Shown: positions 38,937 through 48,294, numbered from the stretch's first letter. The stretch is 48,529 bases of DNA from an uncultured Oscillospiraceae bacterium (GCA_900756575.1 CAAEKQ010000071.1:1-48529); one strand, 5' to 3'. The notes: generated by a model from the sequence alone, not told the origin. Translations and numbers: made by a program.

Positions 38937-41147
38937 ATGGATGGAAAAGCACAGGAGATCATTCGAGGAACGGTCCTTGCAGTTTTGTTTCAGAATCAGG
39001 AGAACGGGTATACGGTGATCCGGTTCACCACCGAGGAGCAGATCACCATCACGGTGGTGGGGACGATTCCGCTGTGTACGCCCGGAGAAAAGCTGGTGAT
39101 CACCGGCCATTGGGAGACCCATCAGACCCATGGAATGCAGTTCCATGCGGAGTTTTTGGAGCGCGTGATGCCTGCCGGTGCCCAGGCCATTGAGCAGTAC
39201 CTCGCTTCCCGGGTGATCAAGGGAATCGGCCCCAGAACAGCTAGCCGGATTGTCAAGCTCTTTGGGGATGAGACCTTTGAGATTATGGAGCAGCACCCCG
39301 AGCGGCTGGCGGAGGTGCCCGGAATCAGCCCCCAGAAGGCACGGGCCATTGGCGTGAGCTTTCAGAAGCAGTTCGGAATGCGAAAGCTGCTGGAGTTCCT
39401 GCTGAAAGGCGGACTGCCCGGGGAGCTTGCCATGCCCCTTTACAAGGCCTATGGCGATTTGGCGATGGAAGCCCTGCACGATGATCCCTATCTGCTGACC
39501 GAGGATTTCTTTGGTGCGTCCTTTGCAGTGGTGGATCAATTTGCGGTTCGAAACGGAGTGGAAGCGGAGGATCCCCGGCGGGTGCAGTCGGCGGCGGTGT
39601 ATACCCTGCGACATAACCTGGGCAACGGTCATACGTTTTTGCCTGCCGACAAGCTGTGCATGGCCACGGCAACCATGATCAGCATTGATGCCGAGACCGT
39701 CCGGGAGACGCTGGACGATTTGAACATGGCGGGAAAGCTGGTGGTGGACACCCTCAAGGGGATCACCGTCTGCTATCTGCCGGAATATTATGAGGCGGAA
39801 ACCTATGTGGCCGAACGGATGCTGGAGATGGCGGCTCAGGTTCCCGAGGTGCCGGACCGGCTGGACGGAACATTGGCGGCGGTTCAGCGGGAGATCGGTA
39901 CGGAGTATGCCCCGGATCAGCGGGAAGCCATTCTGAAAGCGGCCCGGAGCACAGTCATGCTGCTCACCGGCGGCCCCGGCACCGGTAAAACCACCACGGT
40001 CAACGGCATTTTGGGCTTGTTTGACCGGCTGGGAATTAAGACGGTGCTGGCGGCTCCCACAGGACGAGCGGCGAATCGAATGAAAGAGCTGTGCGGCAGA
40101 GAAGCAGCCACCATTCATCGGCTGCTGGAGACCCAATATGACCCGGAGAGCGGCAACCTCTGCTTTATGCACGATGAATCCGAGCCCTTGAAGGCGGATG
40201 CAGTGGTGGTGGATGAGACCTCCATGGTAGATATCCTGCTGATGGCGGCGCTGCTCAAGGCACTGAAGCCCCATTGCCGGCTGATTCTGGTGGGCGACCC
40301 GGATCAGCTACCCTCCGTTGGGGCGGGCAATCTGTTTTCCGATCTCATTCGCTCCGGAAAGGTTCCCACGGTGCGGCTCACCGAAATTTTCCGTCAGGCC
40401 CGGGAAAGTCTGATTATTATGAATGCCCACGCCATTAACGCGGGCCAGCTGCCGGAGCTGACAGTGAAGAACAAGGACTTTTTCTTCCTCCAGCGCCGGG
40501 ATATGCAGCGGGCGGTGGACACCATTGTGGATCTCTGCACCCGCCGCCTGCCGCAGAATATGGGAATCCCTGCGGATCAGATTCAGGTGTTGTCTCCCAC
40601 CCGGAAGACCGATGCCGGAACCGCAGCTCTGAATATGCGGCTCCAGGCGGCGCTGAATCCCCCTTCGGTGGACAAGCAGGAGCATAAACGGGGCAAAATC
40701 CTGTTCCGAGTTGGGGATCGGGTGATGCAAATTAAGAATAATTATGATATAATGTGGAAGAAGACCGAGGGCTTTGGGGTTGGAACCGGCGTGTTTAACG
40801 GCGACGTGGGCAAGGTAACGGACATTGATCCCGGCGAGGAGACCATGACGGTGGTATTTGACGACCGCCAAGTGGAATATACCTTTGACCTTTTGGGCCA
40901 GTTGGAGCTTGCTTATGCCATGACCGTACACAAAAGCCAGGGCAGTGAATACCGGGCGGTGATTCTGTCCGTATCCCAGGCCAATCCCTATCTGCTGACC
41001 AGAAGCATTCTCTATACCGCAGTGACCCGTGCCAAGGAACTGCTGATTTTGGTGGGGGATCCGGCTGTGGTGCAGCAGATGGTGGAAAACAACCGTCAGT
41101 CCCGCCGCTATAGCGGGCTGAAGCTGCGACTTGAAAAGGACGGATGA
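38937..41147 (+). CDS. recD2: RecD2-type ATP-dependent DNA helicase
   Basis: A 5'-3' superfamily-1B helicase found in bacteria without RecBC partners. The 736-residue protein has an N-terminal OB-like region, helix-hairpin-helix motifs (KGIGPRTASRIVKLFG and VPGISPQKARAIG), and Walker A GGPGTGKTTT (about 344-353). VVVDETSMVD, LVGDPDQLPSVGAGN and the C-terminal UvrD-like AMTVHKSQGSEY and YTAVTRAKELLILVG follow. Length and order are normal. The ribosome site is weak (GGGTGG). Its stop overlaps the comFC start. Confidence 0.95.
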   Translation: MDGKAQEIIRGTVLAVLFQNQENGYTVIRFTTEEQITITVVGTIPLCTPGEKLVITGHWETHQTHGMQFHAEFLERVMPAGAQAIEQYLASRVIKGIGPRTASRIVKLFGDETFEIMEQHPERLAEVPGISPQKARAIGVSFQKQFGMRKLLEFLLKGGLPGELAMPLYKAYGDLAMEALHDDPYLLTEDFFGASFAVVDQFAVRNGVEAEDPRRVQSAAVYTLRHNLGNGHTFLPADKLCMATATMISIDAETVRETLDDLNMAGKLVVDTLKGITVCYLPEYYEAETYVAERMLEMAAQVPEVPDRLDGTLAAVQREIGTEYAPDQREAILKAARSTVMLLTGGPGTGKTTTVNGILGLFDRLGIKTVLAAPTGRAANRMKELCGREAATIHRLLETQYDPESGNLCFMHDESEPLKADAVVVDETSMVDILLMAALLKALKPHCRLILVGDPDQLPSVGAGNLFSDLIRSGKVPTVRLTEIFRQARESLIIMNAHAINAGQLPELTVKNKDFFFLQRRDMQRAVDTIVDLCTRRLPQNMGIPADQIQVLSPTRKTDAGTAALNMRLQAALNPPSVDKQEHKRGKILFRVGDRVMQIKNNYDIMWKKTEGFGVGTGVFNGDVGKVTDIDPGEETMTVVFDDRQVEYTFDLLGQLELAYAMTVHKSQGSEYRAVILSVSQANPYLLTRSILYTAVTRAKELLILVGDPAVVQQMVENNRQSRRYSGLKLRLEKDG

Positions 41148-41827
41148 AAATGGGCTTTCTCTCCAGCGTACTGGATTTTCTGTTTCCACCCAAGTGTATG
41201 TTCTGCCGCAAGGTGTTGCCGGTGGGACAGCGGGGCTGCTGCTCCATCTGTGAGCAAAAGCTGATTGTGGATCTTCCGCCCCGGCGCGGGGTGTATTTTA
41301 CCGCGTGCTATGCCCCGATGCGTTATGACGGGACGGTGCGCGATGCTCTGATCCGCTTCAAATTTCAGGATCGCCCGGGCTATGCCACCGAGCTGGGAAA
41401 AATTCTGGCCGACTGCATTCGGGAGAAGCTCACCGGACAGTATGACATCATTACCTGGGTGCCCGTCAGTGAAAAGCGGCGGAAACAGCGGGGCTATGAC
41501 CAGGCAATGCTGCTGGCTATGGCGGCGGCACTATCGCTGGACGATGTAGCCGTGGAGACCCTGAAAAAGTGCAAGGACACTCCGGCGCAGTCCAGTCTGG
41601 AGGGTGCAGAACAGCGGCGAACCAACGTGGTGGACGCCTACGAAATCGTAGATCCGGAGCTGGTGGCCGGTCAGCGGGTTCTGCTCATTGACGATATTAT
41701 CACCACCGGCGCAACCCTGGAGGAAGCCAGCCGAACGCTGAAAAACGCAGGGGCGGCCTCGGTTGTGGCGGCAGCGGTGGCAAAAACCACCCATCAAAAT
41801 AAACAAACCAAAGAGGAAGCGTTATGA
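41144..41827 (+). CDS. comFC: ComFC-family phosphoribosyltransferase-like protein
   Basis: A 227-residue protein of the ComFC/GntX family, linked to natural DNA uptake in Firmicutes. It has an N-terminal four-cysteine zinc site (CMFC and CCSIC), the family segment RKQRGYDQA and the PRPP-binding loop VLLIDDIITTGAT. It starts in an ATGA overlap with recD2 and ends in an ATGA overlap with mreB. A second ATG six bases on is a less favoured start. Whether the cell is competent is unknown. Confidence 0.9.
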   Translation: MKMGFLSSVLDFLFPPKCMFCRKVLPVGQRGCCSICEQKLIVDLPPRRGVYFTACYAPMRYDGTVRDALIRFKFQDRPGYATELGKILADCIREKLTGQYDIITWVPVSEKRRKQRGYDQAMLLAMAAALSLDDVAVETLKKCKDTPAQSSLEGAEQRRTNVVDAYEIVDPELVAGQRVLLIDDIITTGATLEEASRTLKNAGAASVVAAAVAKTTHQNKQTKEEAL

Positions 41828-42855
41828 TAAAACTATCCCGAGATATTGGAATTGATCTGGGCACGGCCAATGTGCTGGTGTACCTGGACGGCAAGGGTAT
41901 TGTGGTCAACGAGCCCAGCGCGGTGGCCCTGGATAAAAACACCGGCAAGGTGCTGGAGGTTGGCGCGGCGGCAAAGAAAATGCTGGGCCGTACCCCCGGT
42001 AATATTGTGGCGGCACGGCCACTGGAGCGCGGCGCCATCTCCGACTACGACATGACGGCCACCATGCTGTCGGTCTATCTCCGGCGGATTACAAAAATGT
42101 CGCTGGTAAAGCCCAGAGTTGTGGTTTCGGTGCCCAGCGGCATCACCGAGGTAGAGGAGCGTGCGGTTATTCAGGCGGCCATGGAGGCAGGCGCCCGGCG
42201 TGTCTACCTGATGGAGGAACCTCTGGCAGCGGCCATCGGCGCAGGTATGAACATCAAGGGCGCAGGGGGCAGCATGGTCATTGACATCGGCGGCGGCACT
42301 ACGGATATTGCGGTGCTGAGCCTCAATAATGTGGTGCGCTCCACGTCCATCGACGCAGCAGGCGACGCATTCGACAGCGCCATCATCCAGTATATCCGGG
42401 AGCGCTATCAGGTGCTGGTGGGCAACCAGACTGCCGAGGAGATCAAAATGGCCATCGGCTGTGTGAATCCCCGGCCCGAGGCGCTGGTGATGACCGTAAA
42501 GGGCAGAAACCTGTCTTCCGGTCTGCCCCAGGAGGTAGACGTGACCTCCGTGGACGTGATGCACGCCCTGACCACCCCTTGCCGGGACATTCTCTATGCG
42601 GTGCGCACGATTCTGGAGAAAACCGACCCGGAGCTGGTGGCGGATATTTCGAAGAACGGTATTACCCTCACCGGCGGCGGCAGTCTGCTCTATGGCTTCG
42701 ACCAGCTCATCTACCGCTCCACCGGCATTGCCTGCCATGTGGCCGACGACGCGATTTTGTGCGTGGCCCTGGGCTGCGGCAAGGCGCTCAAATGGATCGA
42801 CGAGATGCAGGAGGGCACCGTCAACTTCGCCCGGCATAAGCTGATGGCGGAATAA
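41824..42855 (+). CDS. mreB: Rod-shape-determining actin homologue MreB/Mbl
   Basis: A bacterial actin that organises side-wall synthesis under the membrane. The 343-residue protein has phosphate loop DIGIDLGTANVLVY (7-20), VVVSVPSGITEVEERAV, EEPLAAAIGAG, VIDIGGGTTDIAVLS and GGGSLLYGFDQLI, all standard. mreC and mreD do not follow, so it may be an Mbl-type paralogue. It is translationally coupled to comFC (ATGA). Confidence 0.94.
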   Translation: MIKLSRDIGIDLGTANVLVYLDGKGIVVNEPSAVALDKNTGKVLEVGAAAKKMLGRTPGNIVAARPLERGAISDYDMTATMLSVYLRRITKMSLVKPRVVVSVPSGITEVEERAVIQAAMEAGARRVYLMEEPLAAAIGAGMNIKGAGGSMVIDIGGGTTDIAVLSLNNVVRSTSIDAAGDAFDSAIIQYIRERYQVLVGNQTAEEIKMAIGCVNPRPEALVMTVKGRNLSSGLPQEVDVTSVDVMHALTTPCRDILYAVRTILEKTDPELVADISKNGITLTGGGSLLYGFDQLIYRSTGIACHVADDAILCVALGCGKALKWIDEMQEGTVNFARHKLMAE

Positions 42856-42876
42856 CTTGCAACAACCGAACAAATG

Positions 42877-42914
42877 GTCCCACCGCATTCCAATTGGAGT
42901 GCGGCGGGACTTTT
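42877..42914 (+). terminator. Intrinsic terminator after mreB
   Basis: GTCCC and CCGCATTCC (42877-42891) pair with GGAGTGCGG and GGGAC (42896-42910), with one A-C mismatch and one T-G pair, then TTTT. Confidence 0.88.
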
Positions 42915-42950
42915 ACATTGTGCCTTTTTGGTTGGTTTGTGCCGCCGGTA

Positions 42951-42979
42951 TTGACAGATGGGAGACAGCTCGGTACAAT
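42951..42979 (+). promoter_or_regulatory. Strong sigma-70-type promoter
   Basis: TTGACA (42951-42956), a 17-base spacer and TACAAT (42974-42979), 53 bases before the flavoprotein gene at 43032. Confidence 0.88.
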
Positions 42980-43031
42980 TTATTGAGAGTATGTAATATT
43001 ATTGTAAAATAATTGAAACGGAGGTCGAATC

Positions 43032-45008
43032 ATGAACTATCCTCATCTTCTTTCTCCCGTGACCATTGGAAAGGTAACGCTGAAAAACCGCATTTCCTCC
43101 CCGGATGCCTCACTGCATCTGCTTCAGGGGCCTGAGACGTTTCCGGCGGACGGCTATCGTGCCTGGGTGATCCAGATGGCAAAGAGCTGCGCCTATCTGG
43201 TGATGTCTCCCTGGTCCAATCCCACCCAGCGCACCATCGGCATGGCCGACAGCGTGAGAATGCAGAATTTCGACATGGACGATCCCAGCGTCAGCAACTA
43301 TTTTTCCAAAATGTGCGACGATATCCACTTTTATGGCTCGAAAATCCTGATTAGCACCATCCCGTTCCGGCTGCCCTGGCCCGATGGGTACAATCTGGAC
43401 GGACAGGGCGGGATGTTCCTGCCCGGTCAGCCGGTGGAGCCCAAGGAAGCACTGCCTGCCGCGCGGATGGGGGAGCTGGTGGAGAACTACGTCCGGTATG
43501 TTGCGAATTACAAGACCTTCGGCTATGACGGCGTATCTCTGAATATCTCCATGCTCATTGGCAAGAACCGCAACCACCGCACCGATCTCTACGGCTGCGA
43601 TACCCCGGAGAATGCGGCTCGGCTGCCCAAGCTGCTGTTTGGTGCCATCAAGGAGCGGTTGGGCCGGGATTTCATCACCGAGGCCTATGTCTACGGCGAG
43701 ATGGACCACATCTACACCAAGGAGTTTATGGCGGCGGTGGTGAAGGAGCTGGAGGACGTGGTGGATATCGTGTCCATCAAGGAAAAGGACGCCGCCACCA
43801 ACCATCCCACCGGCTTCCAGTTTACCAAGGGCCACCATCCCTGCTTTGCCTATGCCAAGGCCATCCGCGACACCGGGGCCAAGGTGCTTGTCGGCGTCAA
43901 TGGCGGCTTCCAGGATCCCCAGGAGCTGGATGAATATCTGGCAGCGGGGGACTGCGACCTCATTGCCATGGCCCGGGGCCTGTTTGCCGACGAGGACTAT
44001 ATGGAGAAATGTCTTACCGGGCGGGGCGACGATATTGTACCCTGCATCTGGTGCAACAAATGTCACGGCACCATGACGCCGCCATGGATCTCCTTCTGTT
44101 CCGTGAACCCCAAGCTGGGCATTGATCCCATGCTGCTGAAAACCCTGCCCACCGGCGGAGCAAAGAAAAAGGTTGCCATTGTGGGCGGCGGCCCCATCGG
44201 TATGCGGGCGGCGATGATGGCGGCGGAGCAGGGGCATCAGGTGACGCTGTTTGAGAAGACGGATTATCTGGGCGGACAGCTGCGGCACAGCGATTATGTG
44301 AGCTTCAAGTGGCCCCTGAGAGATTATAAGGACTATCTGGTACGGCAGCTTGACAAGCACGGCGTGACTGTTCGGATGAACACCCTGGCGACCCCGGAGC
44401 TGCTGGAGCAGGAGGGCTTTGAGGCGGTCATTGCGGCCACCGGTGCAGTGCCCAACATTCCGAAATTTGCCCAGGACGAGACCGGCACACTCAAGGCTGG
44501 CCTGAAAACCTGCCTGGATGTCTTCGGCCATGAAGACGAGCTGGGCAAGCGGGTGATTATCGTGGGCGGCAGCGAAACCGGCGTGGAGACCGGTATGCAC
44601 CTGTGCGAAAAGGGCCACGAGGTCACGGTGCTGACCCGGCAGGACGAGATTGCCCACGACGCTTCCCATCTCCATGCCATCACCATGGCCATTGTCACCT
44701 ATGATCCCAAGGACTATCACGAGATCATTCAGTGTGCCTGGGAGAAATACCCGGACTTCCACTCTATTGTCAACGCTACCATCACGGAGGTAACGGAGAA
44801 GACCGTCTGCTATACCGACGAAAACGGGGTGAGCCATACCCTGGAGGCGGATTCCGTAGTGATCTGCGGCGGCATGAGGGCTCAGCGGGATGAAGCTCTG
44901 GCGTTCTACGGTGCAGCACCCCGGTTCTTTATGACCGGCGACTGCGAGAAGGTGGCAAACCTCCAGGCAGGCAACCGCTCGGCCATGGGCAAGGTGGCGC
45001 AGCTGTAA
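43032..45008 (+). CDS. Divergent Old-Yellow-Enzyme-type flavin/4Fe-4S reductase
   Basis: A 658-residue two-part reductase of the 2,4-dienoyl-CoA reductase / BaiCD type. Residues 1 to about 335 are an FMN TIM barrel starting LLSPVTIGKVTLKNRI and containing NHRTDLYG. A 4Fe-4S site has C338, C341, C344 and C356 (CX2CX2CX11C). From about 380 there is an FAD/NAD(P) Rossmann part, with VAIVGGGPIG near 382-390 and a second VIIVGGSETG. The barrel departs from typical members: the segment that usually reads like QLxHxGR is ISTIPFRLPWPDGYN, and the EIHxAHGYL segment is LNISMLIG. So active-site chemistry may differ. GGAGGTCG precedes the ATG. It is a single-gene unit; the substrate (a gut-derived enone, steroid, bile-acid or tetrapyrrole-type molecule) is unknown. 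Confidence 0.88.
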   Translation: MNYPHLLSPVTIGKVTLKNRISSPDASLHLLQGPETFPADGYRAWVIQMAKSCAYLVMSPWSNPTQRTIGMADSVRMQNFDMDDPSVSNYFSKMCDDIHFYGSKILISTIPFRLPWPDGYNLDGQGGMFLPGQPVEPKEALPAARMGELVENYVRYVANYKTFGYDGVSLNISMLIGKNRNHRTDLYGCDTPENAARLPKLLFGAIKERLGRDFITEAYVYGEMDHIYTKEFMAAVVKELEDVVDIVSIKEKDAATNHPTGFQFTKGHHPCFAYAKAIRDTGAKVLVGVNGGFQDPQELDEYLAAGDCDLIAMARGLFADEDYMEKCLTGRGDDIVPCIWCNKCHGTMTPPWISFCSVNPKLGIDPMLLKTLPTGGAKKKVAIVGGGPIGMRAAMMAAEQGHQVTLFEKTDYLGGQLRHSDYVSFKWPLRDYKDYLVRQLDKHGVTVRMNTLATPELLEQEGFEAVIAATGAVPNIPKFAQDETGTLKAGLKTCLDVFGHEDELGKRVIIVGGSETGVETGMHLCEKGHEVTVLTRQDEIAHDASHLHAITMAIVTYDPKDYHEIIQCAWEKYPDFHSIVNATITEVTEKTVCYTDENGVSHTLEADSVVICGGMRAQRDEALAFYGAAPRFFMTGDCEKVANLQAGNRSAMGKVAQL

Positions 45009-45019
45009 CAGAAAAATGT

Positions 45020-45047
45020 TTACAACTGGCCCGGGAAAGTTGTAAAA
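45020..45047 (+). other. Inverted repeat after the flavoprotein gene
   Basis: TTTACAA (45020-45026) and TTGTAAA (45041-45047) flank a 14-base centre containing CCCGGG. It is 11 bases after the stop. It could be a weak terminator or an operator for the next gene; TTTACA also recurs at 45092 and 45104. Confidence 0.4.
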
Positions 45048-45123
45048 AATCTTTGGTTTCCCCACAGAATCTATACAATCCCATGGTACTTTTTACATAG
45101 ACTTTACAGAGGGGGGTGTTCCC

Positions 45124-45861
45124 GTGAGCCAGGACATGATTTCGTCGTTCCAGCGATATGAAGTGAAATACTTTTTAACGCCCCAGCAGCGGGAACACCT
45201 GCTGCCGGAGCTGGAGGAGCATTTTAAAATTGACCAGTACGGCCTCCATACCATCAGCAATATCTACTACGACACCGACAACTATGCCATCACCCGGGAT
45301 TCCATTGACAGACCTGTTTATAAGGAAAAACTGCGAGTCCGCGCCTATGGAACGCCGGAACCGAAGACCGGCCAGGTGTTTGTGGAGCTGAAAAAGAAGT
45401 ATGACCATGTGGTCTATAAGCGACGGATCGCGGTGCCCATCGGAGAAGCCGATGACTTCTTGACGGGTGGCCCGGATCCCAAGGGAGCAGACCCGCAGAT
45501 CACCCGGGAGATTCGCTATTTCATGCAGCGGACGAAGCCGGAGCCAAAGGTCTATCTCAGCTATCAGCGGATTGCCATGGCGGGCCGGGAGAATCCGGAG
45601 CTGCGGATTACCATGGATCAGGAGCTGTTATGGCGTACATATGATTTGGATTTGTGCCTGGGCCCCTATGGGCAGCGGGTTTTGCCCGAGGATATGACCC
45701 TGATGGAGATCAAGGTGCCCGGAACCATGCCTCTGTGGCTGGCACAAACCCTGAGCCGTCACGGGATTTATCGATGCTCCTTTTCGAAAATCGGCACCTG
45801 TTACACCCGGTTTATTTTGCCGGACATGTTTGATAAAAAGGTTGTGACCACCCATGTTTAA
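45124..45861 (+). CDS. VTC-domain (polyphosphate polymerase-like) protein
   Basis: A 245-residue protein with a VTC catalytic tunnel fold, related to the yeast polyphosphate polymerase domain. Visible features are FQRYEVKYFLTPQQ, NIYYDTDNYAI, KEKLRVRAYG, VELKKKYDHVVYKRRI and MEIKVPG, which supply the basic and acidic residues lining the tunnel. The GTG at 45124 follows AGAGGGGGGT. Bacterial VTC proteins are often next to a DUF4956 gene, as here (8-base overlap). A role in polyphosphate or a related polymer is the family view; the actual product is not proven. Confidence 0.86.
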   Translation: MSQDMISSFQRYEVKYFLTPQQREHLLPELEEHFKIDQYGLHTISNIYYDTDNYAITRDSIDRPVYKEKLRVRAYGTPEPKTGQVFVELKKKYDHVVYKRRIAVPIGEADDFLTGGPDPKGADPQITREIRYFMQRTKPEPKVYLSYQRIAMAGRENPELRITMDQELLWRTYDLDLCLGPYGQRVLPEDMTLMEIKVPGTMPLWLAQTLSRHGIYRCSFSKIGTCYTRFILPDMFDKKVVTTHV

Positions 45862-46516
45862 TTCCCTGCTGGCCAGCGGCTTAACTGCCCAGAGCTTTCT
45901 CATTTGTACCGCCGTGTCCCTGGTATTGGGGCTGCTGGCGGCCCTGTGCTTTTCGTTCCGGGCAAGCTTTTCCAAGAGCTTTTGCCTGACCCTTGCGATT
46001 CTGCCTGCCATCGTTCAGGTGATTATTATGATGGTTTCCGGCAGCATCGGCGCGGGCGTCGCGGTGGCAGGCACATTCTCGCTGGTTCGCTTCCGGTCAG
46101 AACCCGGAACGGCACGGCAGATTGCGGCGCTGTTCCTGTCCGTGGCGCTGGGCATTGCGCTGGGCATGGGTTATGCGGTGCTGGCGGGGGTATTCTTCCT
46201 GATTGTCACGCTGTTCTTCCTGCTGCTGACCCTGGTGGGCTTCGGCGGTGAACATGGCGCTCAGAGAGATTTGCGGATTACCATCCCCGAGAATATGGAC
46301 TATGAAGGGGTATTTGACGACCTGTTTGCCAAGTATACCACTTCCCACAGCCTGGAGCGGGTGAGGACCACCAACATGGGCACCCTCTATGAGATCCGTT
46401 ATACCGTCGTGCTGAAGGACGAAAAGCAGCTCAAGGCGTTTATGGATGAACTCCGGGCTCGAAACGGCAATCTTACCATTGTCTGCGGACGGGTGAGCAC
46501 CGAAAGCGCACTGTAA
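45854..46516 (+). CDS. DUF4956 membrane protein
   Basis: A 220-residue protein with four hydrophobic segments in the first 130 residues, including FLICTAVSLVLGLLAALCF and LAILPAIVQVIIMMVSGSIG. The family stretch GAGVAVAGTFSLVRFRSEPGTA is present, and a soluble C-terminal alpha/beta domain of about 85 residues starts RDLRITIPENMDYEG. It overlaps the VTC gene by 8 bases, so the two are probably translated together and act as a membrane pair. Confidence 0.88.
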   Translation: MFNSLLASGLTAQSFLICTAVSLVLGLLAALCFSFRASFSKSFCLTLAILPAIVQVIIMMVSGSIGAGVAVAGTFSLVRFRSEPGTARQIAALFLSVALGIALGMGYAVLAGVFFLIVTLFFLLLTLVGFGGEHGAQRDLRITIPENMDYEGVFDDLFAKYTTSHSLERVRTTNMGTLYEIRYTVVLKDEKQLKAFMDELRARNGNLTIVCGRVSTESAL

Positions 46517-46524
46517 CAGCATAT

Positions 46525-46561
46525 CGCCCCGTCTGCAATCTCCGCAGACGGGGCGTTTTTT
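46525..46561 (+). terminator. Intrinsic terminator
   Basis: CGCCCCGTCTGC (46525-46536) pairs perfectly with GCAGACGGGGCG (46544-46555) around a 7-base loop, followed by six T. Confidence 0.96.
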
Positions 46562-46592
46562 ATGGGGGAAGGCGACATTTTGCGAAATTTCG

Positions 46593-46621
46593 TTGCAATT
46601 TTTCAAAATTCCCGGTACACT
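46593..46621 (+). promoter_or_regulatory. Probable promoter
   Basis: TTGCAA (46593-46598), a 17-base spacer and TACACT (46616-46621), 57 bases before the flavoprotein gene at 46678. Confidence 0.68.
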
Positions 46622-46677
46622 GTAGGTGTGAATTTATCCGGCGGAGAATCCCGGCGGAACGAATCAGGAGGAACCAA

Positions 46678-48120
46678 ATGGAACAGATGAAAACGGAGCT
46701 TCTGGTGATCGGCGGTGGCGCGGCAGGCTTGGCAGCCGCAGCGGCAGCCGCAGAGCAGGGCGCAAAGGTCATTGTGGCGGAGGCCATGGCGGCGGTGGGC
46801 GGAAACGGACTGTTTCCCAGAGGCGTGTTCGCGGTGGACAGCGTATTGCAGCGGAAACGGCTGATTTTTGCGGACACCGACGAGATTTTTACCCGCTGCA
46901 TGGAGTATTCCCATTGGAAGATCGACGGGCGCATTGTCCGGCGGCTGCTGGACAAGAGCGGCGACACCATCTCCTGGCTGATGGACAAGGGCGTGGCGTT
47001 CTGCGACGTGGTGCATCATACTCCCAATCAGGCGCCGGAGGTGTTCCATATCACCAGCGCCGAGGAAAATGCGGGCAGCGTCGTGGTGCGGTGCCTGAAG
47101 CAGTTTTGCCTGGAGCATGGCGTCACGCTGCTGACGAAAACCAAGGGAAAATCTCTTGTGAAGGACGAATCCGGCGCGGTCATTGGCGCAATCTGCGAGC
47201 AAAAGGACGGTGGGCAGCTGGAAATCCGGGCAGAACGGGTGATCGTCTGCACCGGCGGCTTCTCCGGCAATCAGGAGATGATCCGGAAGTATTATCCCAA
47301 CTTTAAGCCGGAATACGTAGCCAGGGGCGGCGGAATGCGGCACCCCGGCGACGGCGTGAGAATGGCGCTGGAGGCCGGTGCGGATATCGAGGGCAACTTT
47401 GCCATGGAAATTGCTGCGCCGAAGATCCAGGGCTATGGGGCACTGAATCTGATTCTGGGCAAGCCCTATCATATGTGGCTCAACCGGTTCGGCCAGCGGT
47501 TTGCCAACGAGGGCATTGTGTATAACTTTGCGCTGGCGGCCAATGCGTGTCTGCGTCAGCCGGAGGGCAAGATGTGGGTGGTATTCGGCCAGAAGCAGCT
47601 GGATCAGGCTCTGTCCGACGGTAGAGATATGATCGAGCTGATCCACATTGACCCCAAGGCTGAGGAGCAACTGCCCGAGACCATGGAGAAGGCCATTGCC
47701 GACGGCATTATGGTAAAGGCAAACACCGCGGAGGAGCTGGCAAAGTTCATCGGCTGTGACTCGGACACGGTGGCGGCGTCGGTAGCGGAGTATAGCGGCT
47801 TCTGCCAGGGCGGACGGGACGCCATGTTTGCCAAGGATCGGCGGTATCTGGTGCCTCTGGGAGACGGGCCGCTGTATGCCATTCGCGCGGGGGCGGATAT
47901 GCTCATTACCCACGGCGGCATCCGCGTGAACGAGTATTTCCAGGCGCTGGACAGTCAGTATCGGCAGGTGCAGAACCTCTATGTGGCCGGTGTGGACTTC
48001 GGCGGCGTGGATGCCGACGAATACAATGTGGAAATGAGCGGACATGGCTTCGGCTTTGCTCTGAACTCCGGACGCATGGCGGGCGAACACGCGGCAGCGT
48101 CCATTTTAAGCGGAAAATAA
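46678..48120 (+). CDS. Fumarate-reductase/succinate-dehydrogenase-type FAD protein
   Basis: A 480-residue FAD-binding-2 family protein. It has the N-terminal dinucleotide fold LLVIGGGAAGLAAAAAAAEQ (8-27), the mid-chain VIVCTGGFSGN and the C-terminal FAD segment SGHGFGFALNSGRMAGEHAA. Members reduce or oxidise small organic acids, steroids or similar alkenes. It lacks the N-terminal heme or FMN-binding domains and a twin-arginine signal, so it is a cytosolic single-domain form. The usual FrdA region around ITHGGIRVN is present, but the following acidic loop (GVDFGGVDADEYNVEM) is unlike classic fumarate reductases, so the substrate is unknown. AGGAGGAACC precedes the ATG. A ferredoxin-like gene downstream could supply electrons. 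Confidence 0.86.
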   Translation: MEQMKTELLVIGGGAAGLAAAAAAAEQGAKVIVAEAMAAVGGNGLFPRGVFAVDSVLQRKRLIFADTDEIFTRCMEYSHWKIDGRIVRRLLDKSGDTISWLMDKGVAFCDVVHHTPNQAPEVFHITSAEENAGSVVVRCLKQFCLEHGVTLLTKTKGKSLVKDESGAVIGAICEQKDGGQLEIRAERVIVCTGGFSGNQEMIRKYYPNFKPEYVARGGGMRHPGDGVRMALEAGADIEGNFAMEIAAPKIQGYGALNLILGKPYHMWLNRFGQRFANEGIVYNFALAANACLRQPEGKMWVVFGQKQLDQALSDGRDMIELIHIDPKAEEQLPETMEKAIADGIMVKANTAEELAKFIGCDSDTVAASVAEYSGFCQGGRDAMFAKDRRYLVPLGDGPLYAIRAGADMLITHGGIRVNEYFQALDSQYRQVQNLYVAGVDFGGVDADEYNVEMSGHGFGFALNSGRMAGEHAAASILSGK

Positions 48121-48138
48121 GATGGAAAATTAGACAGG

Positions 48139-48172
48139 AAATAGCCACCGACGATTGCCGGTGGCTATTTTT
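48139..48172 (+). terminator. Intrinsic terminator
   Basis: AAATAGCCACCG (48139-48150) pairs with CGGTGGCTATTT (48159-48170); the U run TTTTT covers 48168-48172. Confidence 0.92.
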
Positions 48173-48264
48173 GCACACCGCTCAGACACGCGGACGGCGG
48201 CACACAAAGCGCATCGGAGATGATGCCTATAGCATAAATGATATACCAAAGGATAAAATCAGCA

Positions 48265-48294
48265 TTGGTAAGAAGACAGAATATGCGGTAAAAT
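48265..48294 (+). promoter_or_regulatory. Weak candidate promoter for the ferredoxin-like gene
   Basis: TTGGTA (48265-48270), an 18-base spacer and TAAAAT (48289-48294) in an AT-rich gap. The match is moderate. Confidence 0.45.
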
